From Rhodobacter capsulatus (GTDB lineage Bacteria > Pseudomonadota > Alphaproteobacteria > Rhodobacterales > Rhodobacteraceae), in the NCBI RefSeq assembly GCF_003254295.1, contig NZ_QKZO01000003.1, positions 256,532 to 320,531 on the forward strand: a DNA stretch of 64,000 nt. Reading direction: 5' to 3'. The position numbers and the translations under genes were made by a program. This document shows, in pieces, positions 34,898 to 43,873 of the stretch. The notes under the pieces are model-generated. The model had not been told where the DNA came from. It searched no databases and was given only the letters and a program-made list of their open reading frames with translations. Each line of letters begins with the position of its first letter. The stretch's first letter is position 1.

Positions 34898-37750
34898 TCA
34901 ATGCGCCTCGGCCCAGCTGGCCCCCTGCCCCGCATCGACGACCAGCGGCACCGAAAGCCGCACCGCCGGATCGGCCGCGCCTTCCATGGTCGCCCGCGCC
35001 GCGGCGATCAGCGGCTCGACCGCGCTCTCTTCGACCTCGAAGATCAATTCGTCATGCACCTGCAGCAGCATCCTTGCGGGCAGATCGGCGATGGCGGCGG
35101 GCATGCGGATCATCGCGCGGCGGATGATGTCGGCCGCCGCGCCCTGGATCGGCGCGTTGATCGCGGCGCGTTTGGCAAAGCCTGCGCCGGGCCCCTTGGC
35201 GTTGATCTCGGGCGTGTGGATCTTGCGGCCGAAAAGCGTCTGCACGAAGCCCTGCGCCTTGGCGAAGGCCACCGTCTCGTCCATATAGGCGCGGATGCCC
35301 GGGAAACGCTCGAAATAGCGGTCGATGAAGCCCTGCGCCTCGCTCCGCGGGATGCGCAGGTTGCGCGCCAGACCGAAGCCGGAAATCCCGTAGATCACGC
35401 CGAAGTTGATCGCCTTGGCGCGGCGGCGCACCATCGGGTCCATCCCCTCGACCGGAACGCCGAACATTTCAGACGCCGTCATCGCGTGAATGTCGATGCC
35501 ACGGGCGAAAGCCGCCTTCATCTCGGGCAGGTTCGCGACATGGGCGAGGATGCGCAACTCGATCTGCGAGTAGTCGAGAGAGACGATGCGATGCCCTGGC
35601 GTGGCCACGAAAGCCTCGCGGATGCGGCGGCCCTCATCCGAGCGCACGGGGATGTTTTGCAGGTTCGGATCGGTCGAGGCAAGCCGCCCGGTGTTCGCCC
35701 CCGCGATGGAGTAAGAGGTGTGCACCCGGCCGGTCTCCGGGTTCACATGCGTCTGCAGCGCGTCGGTGTAGGTCGATTTCAGCTTGGCGATCTGGCGCCA
35801 GTCCAGCACCTTGGCCGCCAGCTCCGCCGCCTGCTTGTGCTCCGCCATCGTGGTGATGTCTTCGAGCACATCGGCCCCGGTCGCCCAAGCCCCGGTCTTG
35901 CCCTTTTCGCCGCCCGGCACGCCCAGCTTGTCAAACAGGATCTCGCCCAGCTGCTTGGGGCTGCCCACATTGAAGGGCTGCCCGGCAAGGGCTTGAATTT
36001 CCTCCTCAAGCCCCGCCATGCGCTGCGCGAAGACATTCGACATCCGCGCCAGAACCGCGGGATCGACCTTGACCCCCGCCATTTCCATTTCCGCCAGAAC
36101 CGGGACCAGCGGGCGTTCCAGCGTCTCGTAAACCGTGGTCACCCTGGCCCGGTGCAGCTGCGGCTTGAAGGCGGCCCAAAGCCGGAAGGTGATCTCGGCA
36201 TCCTCGGCCGCGTAAGCCGTGGCCTTGTCCACGGGCACCTTGTCAAAGGTGATCTGCGCCTTGCCGGTGCCGATCAGCTCCTTGATCGGGATCGGCCGGT
36301 GCTGCAGATATTCCTCGGACAGCGCGTCCATGCCATGCCCGTGCAGGCCGGAAAACATCGCGTAAGACATCAGCATCGTGTCGTCGAAGGGTGCGATGCG
36401 GATGCCGCGCCGGGCGAAGATCTTCCAGTCGTATTTCATGTTCTGGCCGATCTTCAGGATGCTTTCATCCTCCAGCACCGGCTTCAGGATCGCCAGCGCT
36501 TCGTCCATCGGCATCTGCCCCGCCGCAAGCGCCGTGGTGCCGAACAGATCGTCGCCGCCGGTGGTGTGGCCCAGCGGAATGTAGCAGGCCCGCCCCGGCC
36601 CGGTGCAAAGCGAGACACCGACCAGATCGGCCTGCATCTCATCAAGCGAGGTGGTCTCGGTATCGACCGCCAGCACGCCGGTTGCCTGGGCCTCGGCCAG
36701 AAATTCCCTCAGCGCGGCGGGATCGGTGAGGCAGAGATAGCGGGCGGGGTCGATCGGCGCGACATCCTCGGCCTGCGGTTGGATCCGGGCCTGCGGCGCC
36801 GCCCCCTCGGCCCAGCGCGCGGCGGCATCGGATTTGGGCGCAGGCGCCCCCACCGGCACCTCGCGGCCGAATTTCTCGGCCACGCGCTTGGTCAGGTTGC
36901 GGAATTCCATCGCCTCCAGGAAAGCGATAAGCGCCTCGGGCTCGGGCTCCTTCACCTCGAGACTGTCAAGCCCGAAGTCGAGCGGCACATGATCCTCGAG
37001 CGTCACAAGCCGCTTCGAGACCCGGATCTGCTCGGCGAAATTGAGCAGCGTTTCGCGCCGCTTGGGCTGCTTGATCTCGCCCGCCCGCGCCAGCAGCGTT
37101 TCCAGATCGCCATAATCCGCAATCAGCTGCGCCGCGGTCTTGATGCCGATGCCCGGAGCGCCGGGCACGTTGTCGACGGAATCGCCCGCCAACGCCTGCA
37201 CATCGATCACCCGGTTCGGGCGGACACCGAATTTCGCCTCGACCTCGTCGGGGCCGATGACGATGTTCTTCATCGCATCGAGCATCACGACGCCATCGCC
37301 CACCAACTGCATCAGATCCTTGTCCGAAGAAATGATGGTCACGCGCCCGCCCGCCTCGCGCGCCTGACGGGCAAGGGTGGCGATGATGTCATCGGCCTCA
37401 TAGCCCTCGATCTCCAGACAGGCGAGGTTGAAGGCACGGGTGGCGTCGCGGGTGAGCGGAAACTGCGGCCGCAGATCCTCGGGCGCGGGGGGGCGGTTTT
37501 CCTTGTAGGCGGGATAGATCTCGTTGCGGAAGGTCTTGGAACTGTAGTCGAAAATCACCGCCGCATGGGTGGGCGCATCGGCGCCCCGCGCGTCTTCGAT
37601 ATAGCGGAAGATCATGTTGGTGAAGCCCGCGACGGCGCCGACGGGCAGGCCGTCGGATTTGCGCGTCAAGGGCGGCAGCGCGTGATAGGCGCGGAAGATG
37701 AAGGCCGAGCCGTCGATCAGATGCAGATGGCAGCCCTTGGTGAAACTCAT
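34898..37750 (-). CDS. polA: DNA polymerase I
   Basis: The 950-residue protein (start MSFTKGCHLHLIDGSAFIFR at 37750, preceded by GGGGAGGCGCAC; a GTG/ATG further up adds 10 residues) has all three activities. The 5'-3' exonuclease with LIDGSAF and YEADDIIATLA is followed by a 3'-5' exonuclease with DTETTSLDEMQADLVG. The polymerase domain has DYSQIELRILAHVANLP, RRAKAINFGVIYG and QVHDELIFEVEE. The proofreading Asp/Glu set is present, so unlike in some bacteria it should be active. It does repair and Okazaki-fragment processing. Confidence 0.97.
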   Translation of the reverse strand: MSFTKGCHLHLIDGSAFIFRAYHALPPLTRKSDGLPVGAVAGFTNMIFRYIEDARGADAPTHAAVIFDYSSKTFRNEIYPAYKENRPPAPEDLRPQFPLTRDATRAFNLACLEIEGYEADDIIATLARQAREAGGRVTIISSDKDLMQLVGDGVVMLDAMKNIVIGPDEVEAKFGVRPNRVIDVQALAGDSVDNVPGAPGIGIKTAAQLIADYGDLETLLARAGEIKQPKRRETLLNFAEQIRVSKRLVTLEDHVPLDFGLDSLEVKEPEPEALIAFLEAMEFRNLTKRVAEKFGREVPVGAPAPKSDAAARWAEGAAPQARIQPQAEDVAPIDPARYLCLTDPAALREFLAEAQATGVLAVDTETTSLDEMQADLVGVSLCTGPGRACYIPLGHTTGGDDLFGTTALAAGQMPMDEALAILKPVLEDESILKIGQNMKYDWKIFARRGIRIAPFDDTMLMSYAMFSGLHGHGMDALSEEYLQHRPIPIKELIGTGKAQITFDKVPVDKATAYAAEDAEITFRLWAAFKPQLHRARVTTVYETLERPLVPVLAEMEMAGVKVDPAVLARMSNVFAQRMAGLEEEIQALAGQPFNVGSPKQLGEILFDKLGVPGGEKGKTGAWATGADVLEDITTMAEHKQAAELAAKVLDWRQIAKLKSTYTDALQTHVNPETGRVHTSYSIAGANTGRLASTDPNLQNIPVRSDEGRRIREAFVATPGHRIVSLDYSQIELRILAHVANLPEMKAAFARGIDIHAMTASEMFGVPVEGMDPMVRRRAKAINFGVIYGISGFGLARNLRIPRSEAQGFIDRYFERFPGIRAYMDETVAFAKAQGFVQTLFGRKIHTPEINAKGPGAGFAKRAAINAPIQGAAADIIRRAMIRMPAAIADLPARMLLQVHDELIFEVEESAVEPLIAAARATMEGAADPAVRLSVPLVVDAGQGASWAEAH

Positions 37751-37844
37751 GTGCGCCTCCCCTTTTCCTTGTTGTGCCACAGCCCCCCGGAAACGAAAAG
37801 GCGGCCGGAGCGCGGCCGCCTCCAGCGCGCGCGGAGGCGCGGGC

Positions 37845-38027
37845 TCAGTGGTCTTCGACGGCGTTGGCGCGGTCGATGATGAATTTCTTGCCGCAATAGG
37901 GGCAGCAGATCTCGCCGCTCTCGCGCGGGATCGTCAGCCAGACCTTGGGATGGCCCAAAGCGCCTTCGCCGCCGTCGCAGGCGCCTTTCCAATGGGTGAC
38001 GACCTTGATTTCGGGGGCGTTCGACAT
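37845..38027 (-). CDS. small zinc-finger protein (CHCC, NDUFS6-like)
   Basis: The 60-residue protein has the pattern C-x8-H and CPYC ([16 protein letters not shown]), with His and Cys residues as metal ligands. It belongs to the short alphaproteobacterial zinc-finger proteins related to the complex I subunit NDUFS6, and may be an accessory subunit of NADH:ubiquinone oxidoreductase; that link is family knowledge, not shown by the neighbours here. Confidence 0.8.
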   Translation of the reverse strand: MSNAPEIKVVTHWKGACDGGEGALGHPKVWLTIPRESGEICCPYCGKKFIIDRANAVEDH

Positions 38028-38130
38028 GGCTGGCTCCTGAGCGCGGCAAATGGGTCGGGCGGAGTTATGCGAAATAACGCCGCAGCGCGCAAGCGTTCCG
38101 AGACGGCGCAGTGCCCAGCACGAAGTGTGG

Positions 38131-38215
38131 AAAGCCGGGGGCTTTGCCCCCGGACCCCCAGCGTATTTGCACCAAGAAAAAACACAGCTGGCTTTTTCTT
38201 GGCCCAAATACGCCC
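38131..38215 (+). repeat. GC-palindrome plus TATTTG intergenic repeat, copy B
   Basis: GCCGGGGGCTTTGCCCCCGG is followed by ACCCCCAGC and GTATTTGCACCAAGAAAAAAC, then a mirrored TTTTTCTTGGCCCAAATACG. The second half pairs with the first, giving a larger hairpin in the HIT/zinc-finger intergenic gap. Confidence 0.8.
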
Positions 38216-38241
38216 TTTCTCGGATGCGACTGGGAGAAAGG

Positions 38242-38622
38242 TCAGTCGGTGACGACCATCGGGCCGATACAGCGCCCGGCCAGGATGTGCAGGTGGAAAT
38301 GCGGCACTTCCTGCACGCCGTTTTCGCCCGCATTGGTGATGGCGCGGAAGCCCTTGGCCCCGGAATGCGCCTCGGCGCCGATCAGCTTCACCACCGCGGC
38401 CACGGCGCGGGTGAAATCGACGATCTCCGTCTCCGACGCCTCGGCGCAGAAATGATCGTAGGTGACATAGGGGCCCTTGGGGATCACCAGCACATGATCG
38501 GGGGCCTTCGGCGCGATGTCGCGGAAGGCCAGCGCGTGTTCGGTCTCCAGAACCGTGCGGTTGGGGATCTCGCCGCGCAGGATGCGGGCGAAGATGTTCG
38601 TGGTGTCATAGACATAGGCCAA
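38242..38622 (-). CDS. HIT-family (HinT-like) nucleotide hydrolase
   Basis: The 126-residue protein has the histidine triad HFHLHILAG near its C-terminus and the family blocks [17 protein letters not shown] and [15 protein letters not shown]. It cleaves phosphoramidates such as AMP-lysine. No ATG fits: the best start is TTG 38622-38620 (then [10 protein letters not shown]), 7 nt after GAGGAGA, so the start codon is unusual. It is the second gene after the branching-type glycosyltransferase, with an 11-nt gap. Confidence 0.9.
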   Translation of the reverse strand: MAYVYDTTNIFARILRGEIPNRTVLETEHALAFRDIAPKAPDHVLVIPKGPYVTYDHFCAEASETEIVDFTRAVAAVVKLIGAEAHSGAKGFRAITNAGENGVQEVPHFHLHILAGRCIGPMVVTD

Positions 38623-38633
38623 GGGCGTTCTCC

Positions 38634-40208
38634 TCAATCGACGAACAGATAATCGGTCGCCGCGATGCGATGTGCAAGATCGGGCGCAATGCCCAGAAAC
38701 GCCGCCAGCGGGGCGGCGTTCACCTCCGGGCTGTCGCATTGGCGCATCCGCAGGAAGACCGGGAAACCGGCGTCGCGCATCTGGTCGCTTTCGTGGCGCA
38801 GATCGTTGCGGATCGTCGGCAAGAGCCGGTCGAGCACCTCGGGCGGGGTCGTCTCCCCCGCCAGCCCGACGCGGCGGGCATGGCCGATCAGATAGGCGTC
38901 GGTAAAGTCGCATGCGATCTCAAGCACCCGCAGCGTGCATTTGTCGGTGGCGAAATCCCGCATCAGATCGATCGCCGCCGGATCGAGGCAGAGCACCAGC
39001 CGGTCGGTGCCGTGATACTCGAAGAGCATCCGCAACAGCGCGCGGCGATGCCGGTTGCGCTTCTCCACCGAGCGTTCGATGCCGCCCAGATCGGGCAGGC
39101 CGCCGTCTTCGTTGAAGATGTACTCGACCGCCGCCAGCCCCGCCTGCTGGCGGACCTGTTCGACCAGACGTTTCGCCACATGCCATTTCTTGCACGCGAC
39201 CAGAAGCAGGGTGCGGTCGCGGCCCAGACTTGCCTCGCGCTCCCAGAACCGCGGCGCGAAGCGGCGCCCCTCGCGGCCGCGCCCGGTCAGGAAGTTGAAC
39301 AGCGCCCGCCCCTCGTTCGAGACGGTGAAGCTGACGCCGCGCTGCTCCCACAGGACGCCCAGCCGGTCCTTCAGCGCCAGCGCATCGGGGCTGATCTTGC
39401 GCGCGAACAGGTAATCTTGCGACACCAGCAGGTCGTAATGGTCGTTGTAAAAGGTCACCGGCATGCCGTAATCGGTGAACATCAGAAAGGTCAGGGTGCG
39501 GCGGCGGATCTCGGTCTCGGGGACCAGATGCGGCACGATGGTCTGAAAGAAGGTCTCGTCCGGGATCCAGGTGGTGCGGAAAAACCGCATCACGTCGCGG
39601 CGGCGGGCGACGAAATCGAGCACCGCCTCGATGGTGCTGCGGCGCAGGCACCACCATTGCGAGCCGATCATCATCTGCAGATCCGCGGGCACCCTGCGGG
39701 TCAGGCCAAGCCGCCTTTGCCAGTCGACCGAGGTGTAGAACAGCGTCTTTTGCGTGCGTTCGTTGAACCAGTGCCGATAGGCGAGCCGTTCTTCCTTGAA
39801 GCCGGTCTTGATCCAGTCCGAGGCGTAGAAATCGAAACATTCGATGTAATCGGCATCCTCGGCGTCCAGAAAGCGATGCGCATATTCCGCCGTCTTGATC
39901 TGCATGCAATCGCCCGAGAGCATGTAGACATGTGTCGCCTGCGGAAAGGCGGTCAGCGCCGCCCGGACCGCCTCGAGCGTCGCGGCGACGAGGCTCCATT
40001 CGCCCCAGCCGCATTTGTGCCGCTTGCGCGCGAAGGTGACGGCGGGATTGGTCTGCAGCGCCGCGCGGAGGCGCGCGTAATCGGCCTGGCTGGCGCGGGC
40101 ATCGAAATGGATCGCGACGAAATCCCCCGTCGAGGTCAGCCGTTCGGCCTGCGCGATGATCCCCTCGGGGTCCTTGTGGGTCAGCAGGATGAAGGCGATT
40201 TTTGCCAT
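38634..40208 (-). CDS. core-2/I-branching-type beta-1,6-N-acetylglucosaminyltransferase (GT14-like)
   Basis: The 524-residue protein starts MAKIAFILLTHKDPEGIIAQ. Its N-terminal domain (1-~270) has VAIHFDARASQADYARLR, WGEWSLVAATLEAVRAAL, VYMLSGDCMQIKTAE and SQWWCLRRSTIEAVLDFV, the pattern of GT14 branching enzymes (DUF5928/5927 group). The second half is a separate domain, shared by the alphaproteobacterial group and without known function. It is cytoplasmic or membrane-associated and probably decorates a surface polysaccharide. It is divergent from the sulfotransferase gene, with 146 bp between them. Confidence 0.8.
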   Translation of the reverse strand: MAKIAFILLTHKDPEGIIAQAERLTSTGDFVAIHFDARASQADYARLRAALQTNPAVTFARKRHKCGWGEWSLVAATLEAVRAALTAFPQATHVYMLSGDCMQIKTAEYAHRFLDAEDADYIECFDFYASDWIKTGFKEERLAYRHWFNERTQKTLFYTSVDWQRRLGLTRRVPADLQMMIGSQWWCLRRSTIEAVLDFVARRRDVMRFFRTTWIPDETFFQTIVPHLVPETEIRRRTLTFLMFTDYGMPVTFYNDHYDLLVSQDYLFARKISPDALALKDRLGVLWEQRGVSFTVSNEGRALFNFLTGRGREGRRFAPRFWEREASLGRDRTLLLVACKKWHVAKRLVEQVRQQAGLAAVEYIFNEDGGLPDLGGIERSVEKRNRHRRALLRMLFEYHGTDRLVLCLDPAAIDLMRDFATDKCTLRVLEIACDFTDAYLIGHARRVGLAGETTPPEVLDRLLPTIRNDLRHESDQMRDAGFPVFLRMRQCDSPEVNAAPLAAFLGIAPDLAHRIAATDYLFVD

Positions 40209-40354
40209 ATTGGAAACAAGCCGTGCCAGTTATGCCCTATTCGCCTAGATACCGTCAAAGGACATTGAAAAAACAGAGGTTCTTTGCTTCAAGGGTAGGA
40301 ATTCTTGAAGAGTGGTGTGACAGGCTTGGCGCACTGCGACTGGAGGTTCACATC

Positions 40355-41173
40355 ATGGGGTTTCCCGGCACCTGGATGACCGAGAGCGAGAGCGTCGTCT
40401 ATCGGGTCGTTCCGAAATGCGCCTGCTCCTCGATCGGGCAGATCATGTTCTATTCCGATCACGGGCGGTTTTTCGACGGCGACATCCATGACAGCGCGGC
40501 GGGGCTGCACAAATGGAGCCAGGAGCAAAGCCAGAAGCCGATCGAGGCGAATGTGAGGGCGCACAAATCCTATGCCTTCACCTGCGTGCGCAATCCCTAT
40601 GCGCGGATCCTGTCGTCGTTTTTCGACAAGATCGCGGGGATTCAGAGGAACGGCAAGCGCTACCGCGGCGCGCTGGTGCCGCAGCTCATTCAGAAATACG
40701 GCATCGATGTCGGCAGCCCGGACAACGGCTTCGAGTTCGATCAGGTGGCCTCGTTCCGCCGGTTTCTGCTGTTCGCGCGCGACACCATCCGCTGGCGCCG
40801 CCCGATGGAGCCCGACATTCACTGGTCGGCGATGTCGGGGCATATCGCGACCTTCATCGTCAACGGCGGGCGCTATGACCACATCTTCTTCACCGAGAAA
40901 TTCGACGCCGGGATGCAGGTGGTGCTGGACAACATCCGGACGCGCCATCCGGTCGATCTGAAGGCGGTGCCGAAGTTCAACGAAAGCGAGGGCCACGGGC
41001 CGAAGCGGGCGCATCCGGTCTCGGCCTATTTCGACGATCTGTCGCGGCATCTGGTGTGGGAGATCTACCGCAAGGATTTCCAGCTGTTCAAATATGATTT
41101 CGACAATCCCGACAACAAGATGCCGATCGGCGAGGTCGATCTGGACGAGGTGCATGTGAAGCTGGGCGATTGA
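40355..41173 (+). CDS. sulfotransferase, family 2
   Basis: The 272-residue protein has the PAPS-binding motifs VVPKCACSSIGQIMF (5'-phosphosulfate loop) and FTCVRNPYARILSSFFDK (3'-phosphate loop), as in carbohydrate sulfotransferases. The start at ATG 40355 follows TGGAGGTTCACATC; earlier in-frame starts to 40202 have weak ribosome sites and unlikely residues. It transfers sulfate from PAPS to a sugar or peptide acceptor. With the opposite glycosyltransferase it suggests a sulfated surface polysaccharide. Confidence 0.85.
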   Translation: MGFPGTWMTESESVVYRVVPKCACSSIGQIMFYSDHGRFFDGDIHDSAAGLHKWSQEQSQKPIEANVRAHKSYAFTCVRNPYARILSSFFDKIAGIQRNGKRYRGALVPQLIQKYGIDVGSPDNGFEFDQVASFRRFLLFARDTIRWRRPMEPDIHWSAMSGHIATFIVNGGRYDHIFFTEKFDAGMQVVLDNIRTRHPVDLKAVPKFNESEGHGPKRAHPVSAYFDDLSRHLVWEIYRKDFQLFKYDFDNPDNKMPIGEVDLDEVHVKLGD

Positions 41174-41426
41174 GACGGGGTTTCGGGCGGATCAGCACCG
41201 CCTGCCCTGACCGAGGCCATCGGCCCCGGCCCCGCGCACCATCAGCCCCGCGACCGCCGGGGGCCCAAAGGCCCTCGGCCAGCGCCCGCCCCGCCCCTGG
41301 CGGGCGCTTCTCGCCCGCCGGGACGGGCGCCGGCCTCTGTTGCGCTTGGGGAAACGGTCCCGGCAAACCCGTTGTCCTGCGGGCGGGGAAAGGCGATGCC
41401 TTTCCTTCTCCGCCCGAAACCGGGGC

Positions 41427-42089
41427 TCAGCCCCCCGCCCGCCGCGCCTCGAACAGCACCTGACCGCGCGGCAGCATCCGGTCGTGTTTCGTCAGATCCC
41501 AGCCCGCGGCGGCGGCCAGAACATCGCGCTCCAGCACATGCCGGGGCGGCCGGTCCGGATGGGTCACCACCCCGTCAGGCTGACGGAAGGGCGCCCCCGC
41601 CTGCGCCTCGGGCGCCAGAAACACCGTGAACAGAAAAACTTCCAGCCGCGGAAACCGGGCGAGGTTCGCCAGCGCCAGCCCCAGACAGTCATGCGGCAGA
41701 TGCGGAAAGACGGCAAAGGCGATGGTATGGGTGATCACCTCGGGCACGCCCGGAAAGGCGAAGGCGTCATCCGCGATCAGCTGCGCCGGGTCGAGCCGCG
41801 CCGGGTCCGCCAGTTCCGCCGCATGGCCCGCCAGCATCAGTTCGCGCGAGGCATCGGTGCCCCAGTAATGCCCCGGCTGCAGATACGTGACGGCCTTGCA
41901 GCCCAGCCGCAGCGCCCCCGCCCCGATGTCGAGCAGATGATGGTGGGGCGCCAGCCGCCCCACCTCGATCAGCGCCGCCATCTGCGCCCGCCCGGTCTCG
42001 TCCCAGCGCCCGCCGACGATGGCGCGGTGCCGCCCCTCGGCCAGCGCCTTGCCGTAGAAATCCGGCGCCAGATAGGGCGAGCGGCCCAT
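41427..42089 (-). CDS. SAM-dependent methyltransferase
   Basis: The 220-residue protein has motif I HHLLDIGAGALRLG for S-adenosylmethionine binding and acidic residue Asp in GTDASRELM. The C-terminal barrel strands are seen in RFPRLEVFLFTVFLA and TKHDRMLPRGQVLFEARR. The substrate is unknown. It follows the adenosine kinase-like gene by 3 nt on the same strand, so it is in the nth operon. Confidence 0.75.
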   Translation of the reverse strand: MGRSPYLAPDFYGKALAEGRHRAIVGGRWDETGRAQMAALIEVGRLAPHHHLLDIGAGALRLGCKAVTYLQPGHYWGTDASRELMLAGHAAELADPARLDPAQLIADDAFAFPGVPEVITHTIAFAVFPHLPHDCLGLALANLARFPRLEVFLFTVFLAPEAQAGAPFRQPDGVVTHPDRPPRHVLERDVLAAAAGWDLTKHDRMLPRGQVLFEARRAGG

Positions 42090-42092
42090 GGA

Positions 42093-43079
42093 TCAGAGCA
42101 GCCCGGCCTGTTTGAACTGCGCCAGAATGTCGGTCTCGGGGCGCGCGCCGTAATGGCTGATCACCTCGGCCGCGGCGATGCAGCCCATCTTGCCCGCGAT
42201 CTCAAGGCTTTTCCCGGTGGCGACGCCATAAAGGAACCCGGCCGCGAATTGATCGCCCGCCCCGGTCGCATCGACCGGCACGACGCGATGCACCGGCACT
42301 TCCACCCGTTCTTCGCCGCGGATCACCACCACCTCGGCGCCCGAGCGGGTGCAGACGACAAGCCCGCATTCCGAGGCCGCCTGTTGCAGCGCGCTTTCCA
42401 GATCGGTCTGGTAAAGCGAGGCCCATTCGTGTTCATTGCCCAGCGCGAAATCCATCTCGTCCTTGACCAGACGGCGGAAGCTGTCGCGGTGGCGATCGAC
42501 GCAGAACGGGTCCGAAAGCGAGATCCCCGCCCGCCCGCCGCCGCGGTGGCAGCCCTGCGCCGCTTTCAGGAACCCGGCCTTGCCGTGATCCTTGTCGAAA
42601 AGATAGCCTTCAAGGAACAGGATTTCGGTGTTTTCAACGACCTCCAGCGGCACATCCTCGGTCGAAAGCTCGGCCGAAATCCCCAGATAGGTGTTCATCG
42701 AGCGCTCGCCATCGGGCGTGACGAAGATCATCGAGCGCGACGAGGGCAGATCGGCCGCCTTCACCGGCGGGTTCGGGAAATCCGTGCCCTCGGCATTCAG
42801 CGCGGCCTTGTAGAAATGGCCAAGCGTGTCATCGGCGACGCGGCCGATGAAGGCCGCCGTCAGGCCAAGGTTGCCCAGCCCCGCGATGGTGTTGCCGACC
42901 GAGCCGCCGGGGGCCTCGGTGCGCTCGGCCATCGCGGCATAAAGCTTTTCGGCGCGCTCGCGCTCGATCAGCTGCATGATGCCCTTTTCGATGCCCATCG
43001 CGGCCAGGAATTCATCGTCGCATTGCGCGATCACGTCGACGATGGCGTTGCCGATGCCGACAACCTGATACTTCTTCAT
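42093..43079 (-). CDS. PfkB-family carbohydrate kinase, adenosine kinase-like
   Basis: The 328-residue protein has the ribokinase fold: GNAIVDVIAQCDDEFLAAMG at the start, GGSVGNTIAGLGNLGLTAAF and the catalytic DATGAGDQFAAGFLYG near residue 275. It is closest to the adenosine/sugar-kinase group. It would phosphorylate adenosine or a related ribose compound using ATP; the exact substrate is not certain. The ATG at 43079 overlaps the nth stop by ATGA. Confidence 0.85.
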   Translation of the reverse strand: MKKYQVVGIGNAIVDVIAQCDDEFLAAMGIEKGIMQLIERERAEKLYAAMAERTEAPGGSVGNTIAGLGNLGLTAAFIGRVADDTLGHFYKAALNAEGTDFPNPPVKAADLPSSRSMIFVTPDGERSMNTYLGISAELSTEDVPLEVVENTEILFLEGYLFDKDHGKAGFLKAAQGCHRGGGRAGISLSDPFCVDRHRDSFRRLVKDEMDFALGNEHEWASLYQTDLESALQQAASECGLVVCTRSGAEVVVIRGEERVEVPVHRVVPVDATGAGDQFAAGFLYGVATGKSLEIAGKMGCIAAAEVISHYGARPETDILAQFKQAGLL

Positions 43080-43720
43080 GCGGTCTTCTCCTCGTAACGG
43101 CACAGATCCCGGATCAGGCAATCGGCGCAGCGGGGTTTGCGGGCAGTGCAGATATAGCGCCCGTGCAGGATCAGCCAGTGATGCGCATGGCGCTGAAATT
43201 CCACCGGCACATTGTCTTCGATGGCGCGCTCGACCGCATCGACATCCTTGCCCGGACAGATGCCGCTGCGGTTGCCGACGCGGAAGATATGGGTGTCGAC
43301 CGCCTGCGCCGGATGGCCCCAGCCCATGTTCAGAACGACATTCGCCGTCTTGCGCCCGACACCGGGCAGGCTGATCAGCGCCGCGCGCGAGGACGGCACC
43401 TGACCGCCAAAGCGCTCGACCAGCAGGCGCGAGAGCGCGATCACATTCTTCGCCTTGGTGCGGTAAAGCCCGATCGACCGGATATGTTCGGTCAGCCCCT
43501 CCTCGCCCAGCGCCAGCATCTTTTGCGGCGTGTCGGCGACGGGCCACAGGCCGCGCGTGGCCTTGTTCACCCCCACATCGGTCGCCTGCGCCGACAGCGC
43601 GACCGCGACCAGCAGGGTGAAGGCGTTCACATGCTCAAGCTCGCCCTCGGGATGCGGATTGGCCGCCGCAAACCGGCGGAAGACCTCTTTCATCGTCGGA
43701 TAGTCAAGCTGTGCACCCAT
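43076..43720 (-). CDS. nth: endonuclease III
   Basis: The 214-residue DNA glycosylase/AP lyase has the HhH motif LPGVGRKTANVVL with Lys124, catalytic Asp142 in VDTHIFRV and the [4Fe-4S] cluster Cys191, 198, 201 and 207. It removes oxidised pyrimidines and cuts the abasic strand. Length is standard. Start ATG 43720 was chosen from the family length. It heads an operon with the sugar kinase (4-nt overlap) and the methyltransferase. Confidence 0.97.
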   Translation of the reverse strand: MGAQLDYPTMKEVFRRFAAANPHPEGELEHVNAFTLLVAVALSAQATDVGVNKATRGLWPVADTPQKMLALGEEGLTEHIRSIGLYRTKAKNVIALSRLLVERFGGQVPSSRAALISLPGVGRKTANVVLNMGWGHPAQAVDTHIFRVGNRSGICPGKDVDAVERAIEDNVPVEFQRHAHHWLILHGRYICTARKPRCADCLIRDLCRYEEKTA

Positions 43721-43873
43721 GCCCCCTTCTGCCCGCCGTTCCCGCACGGGGCAAGAGGGCGCGCGCAGGATTAACCGAATTCGGCAATTTGCGGACAATT
43801 CGCCGCCGCCGTTAACGATTCGTTTGCCGTGATGCGGAAAGATGGAGGCGTATCTGCAGGTGCAGGAGGTCAC

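Noticed and set aside
34772..37879. A 1035-codon open frame opposite polA
   Set aside because: polA has all its catalytic motifs on the minus strand; this frame has none.
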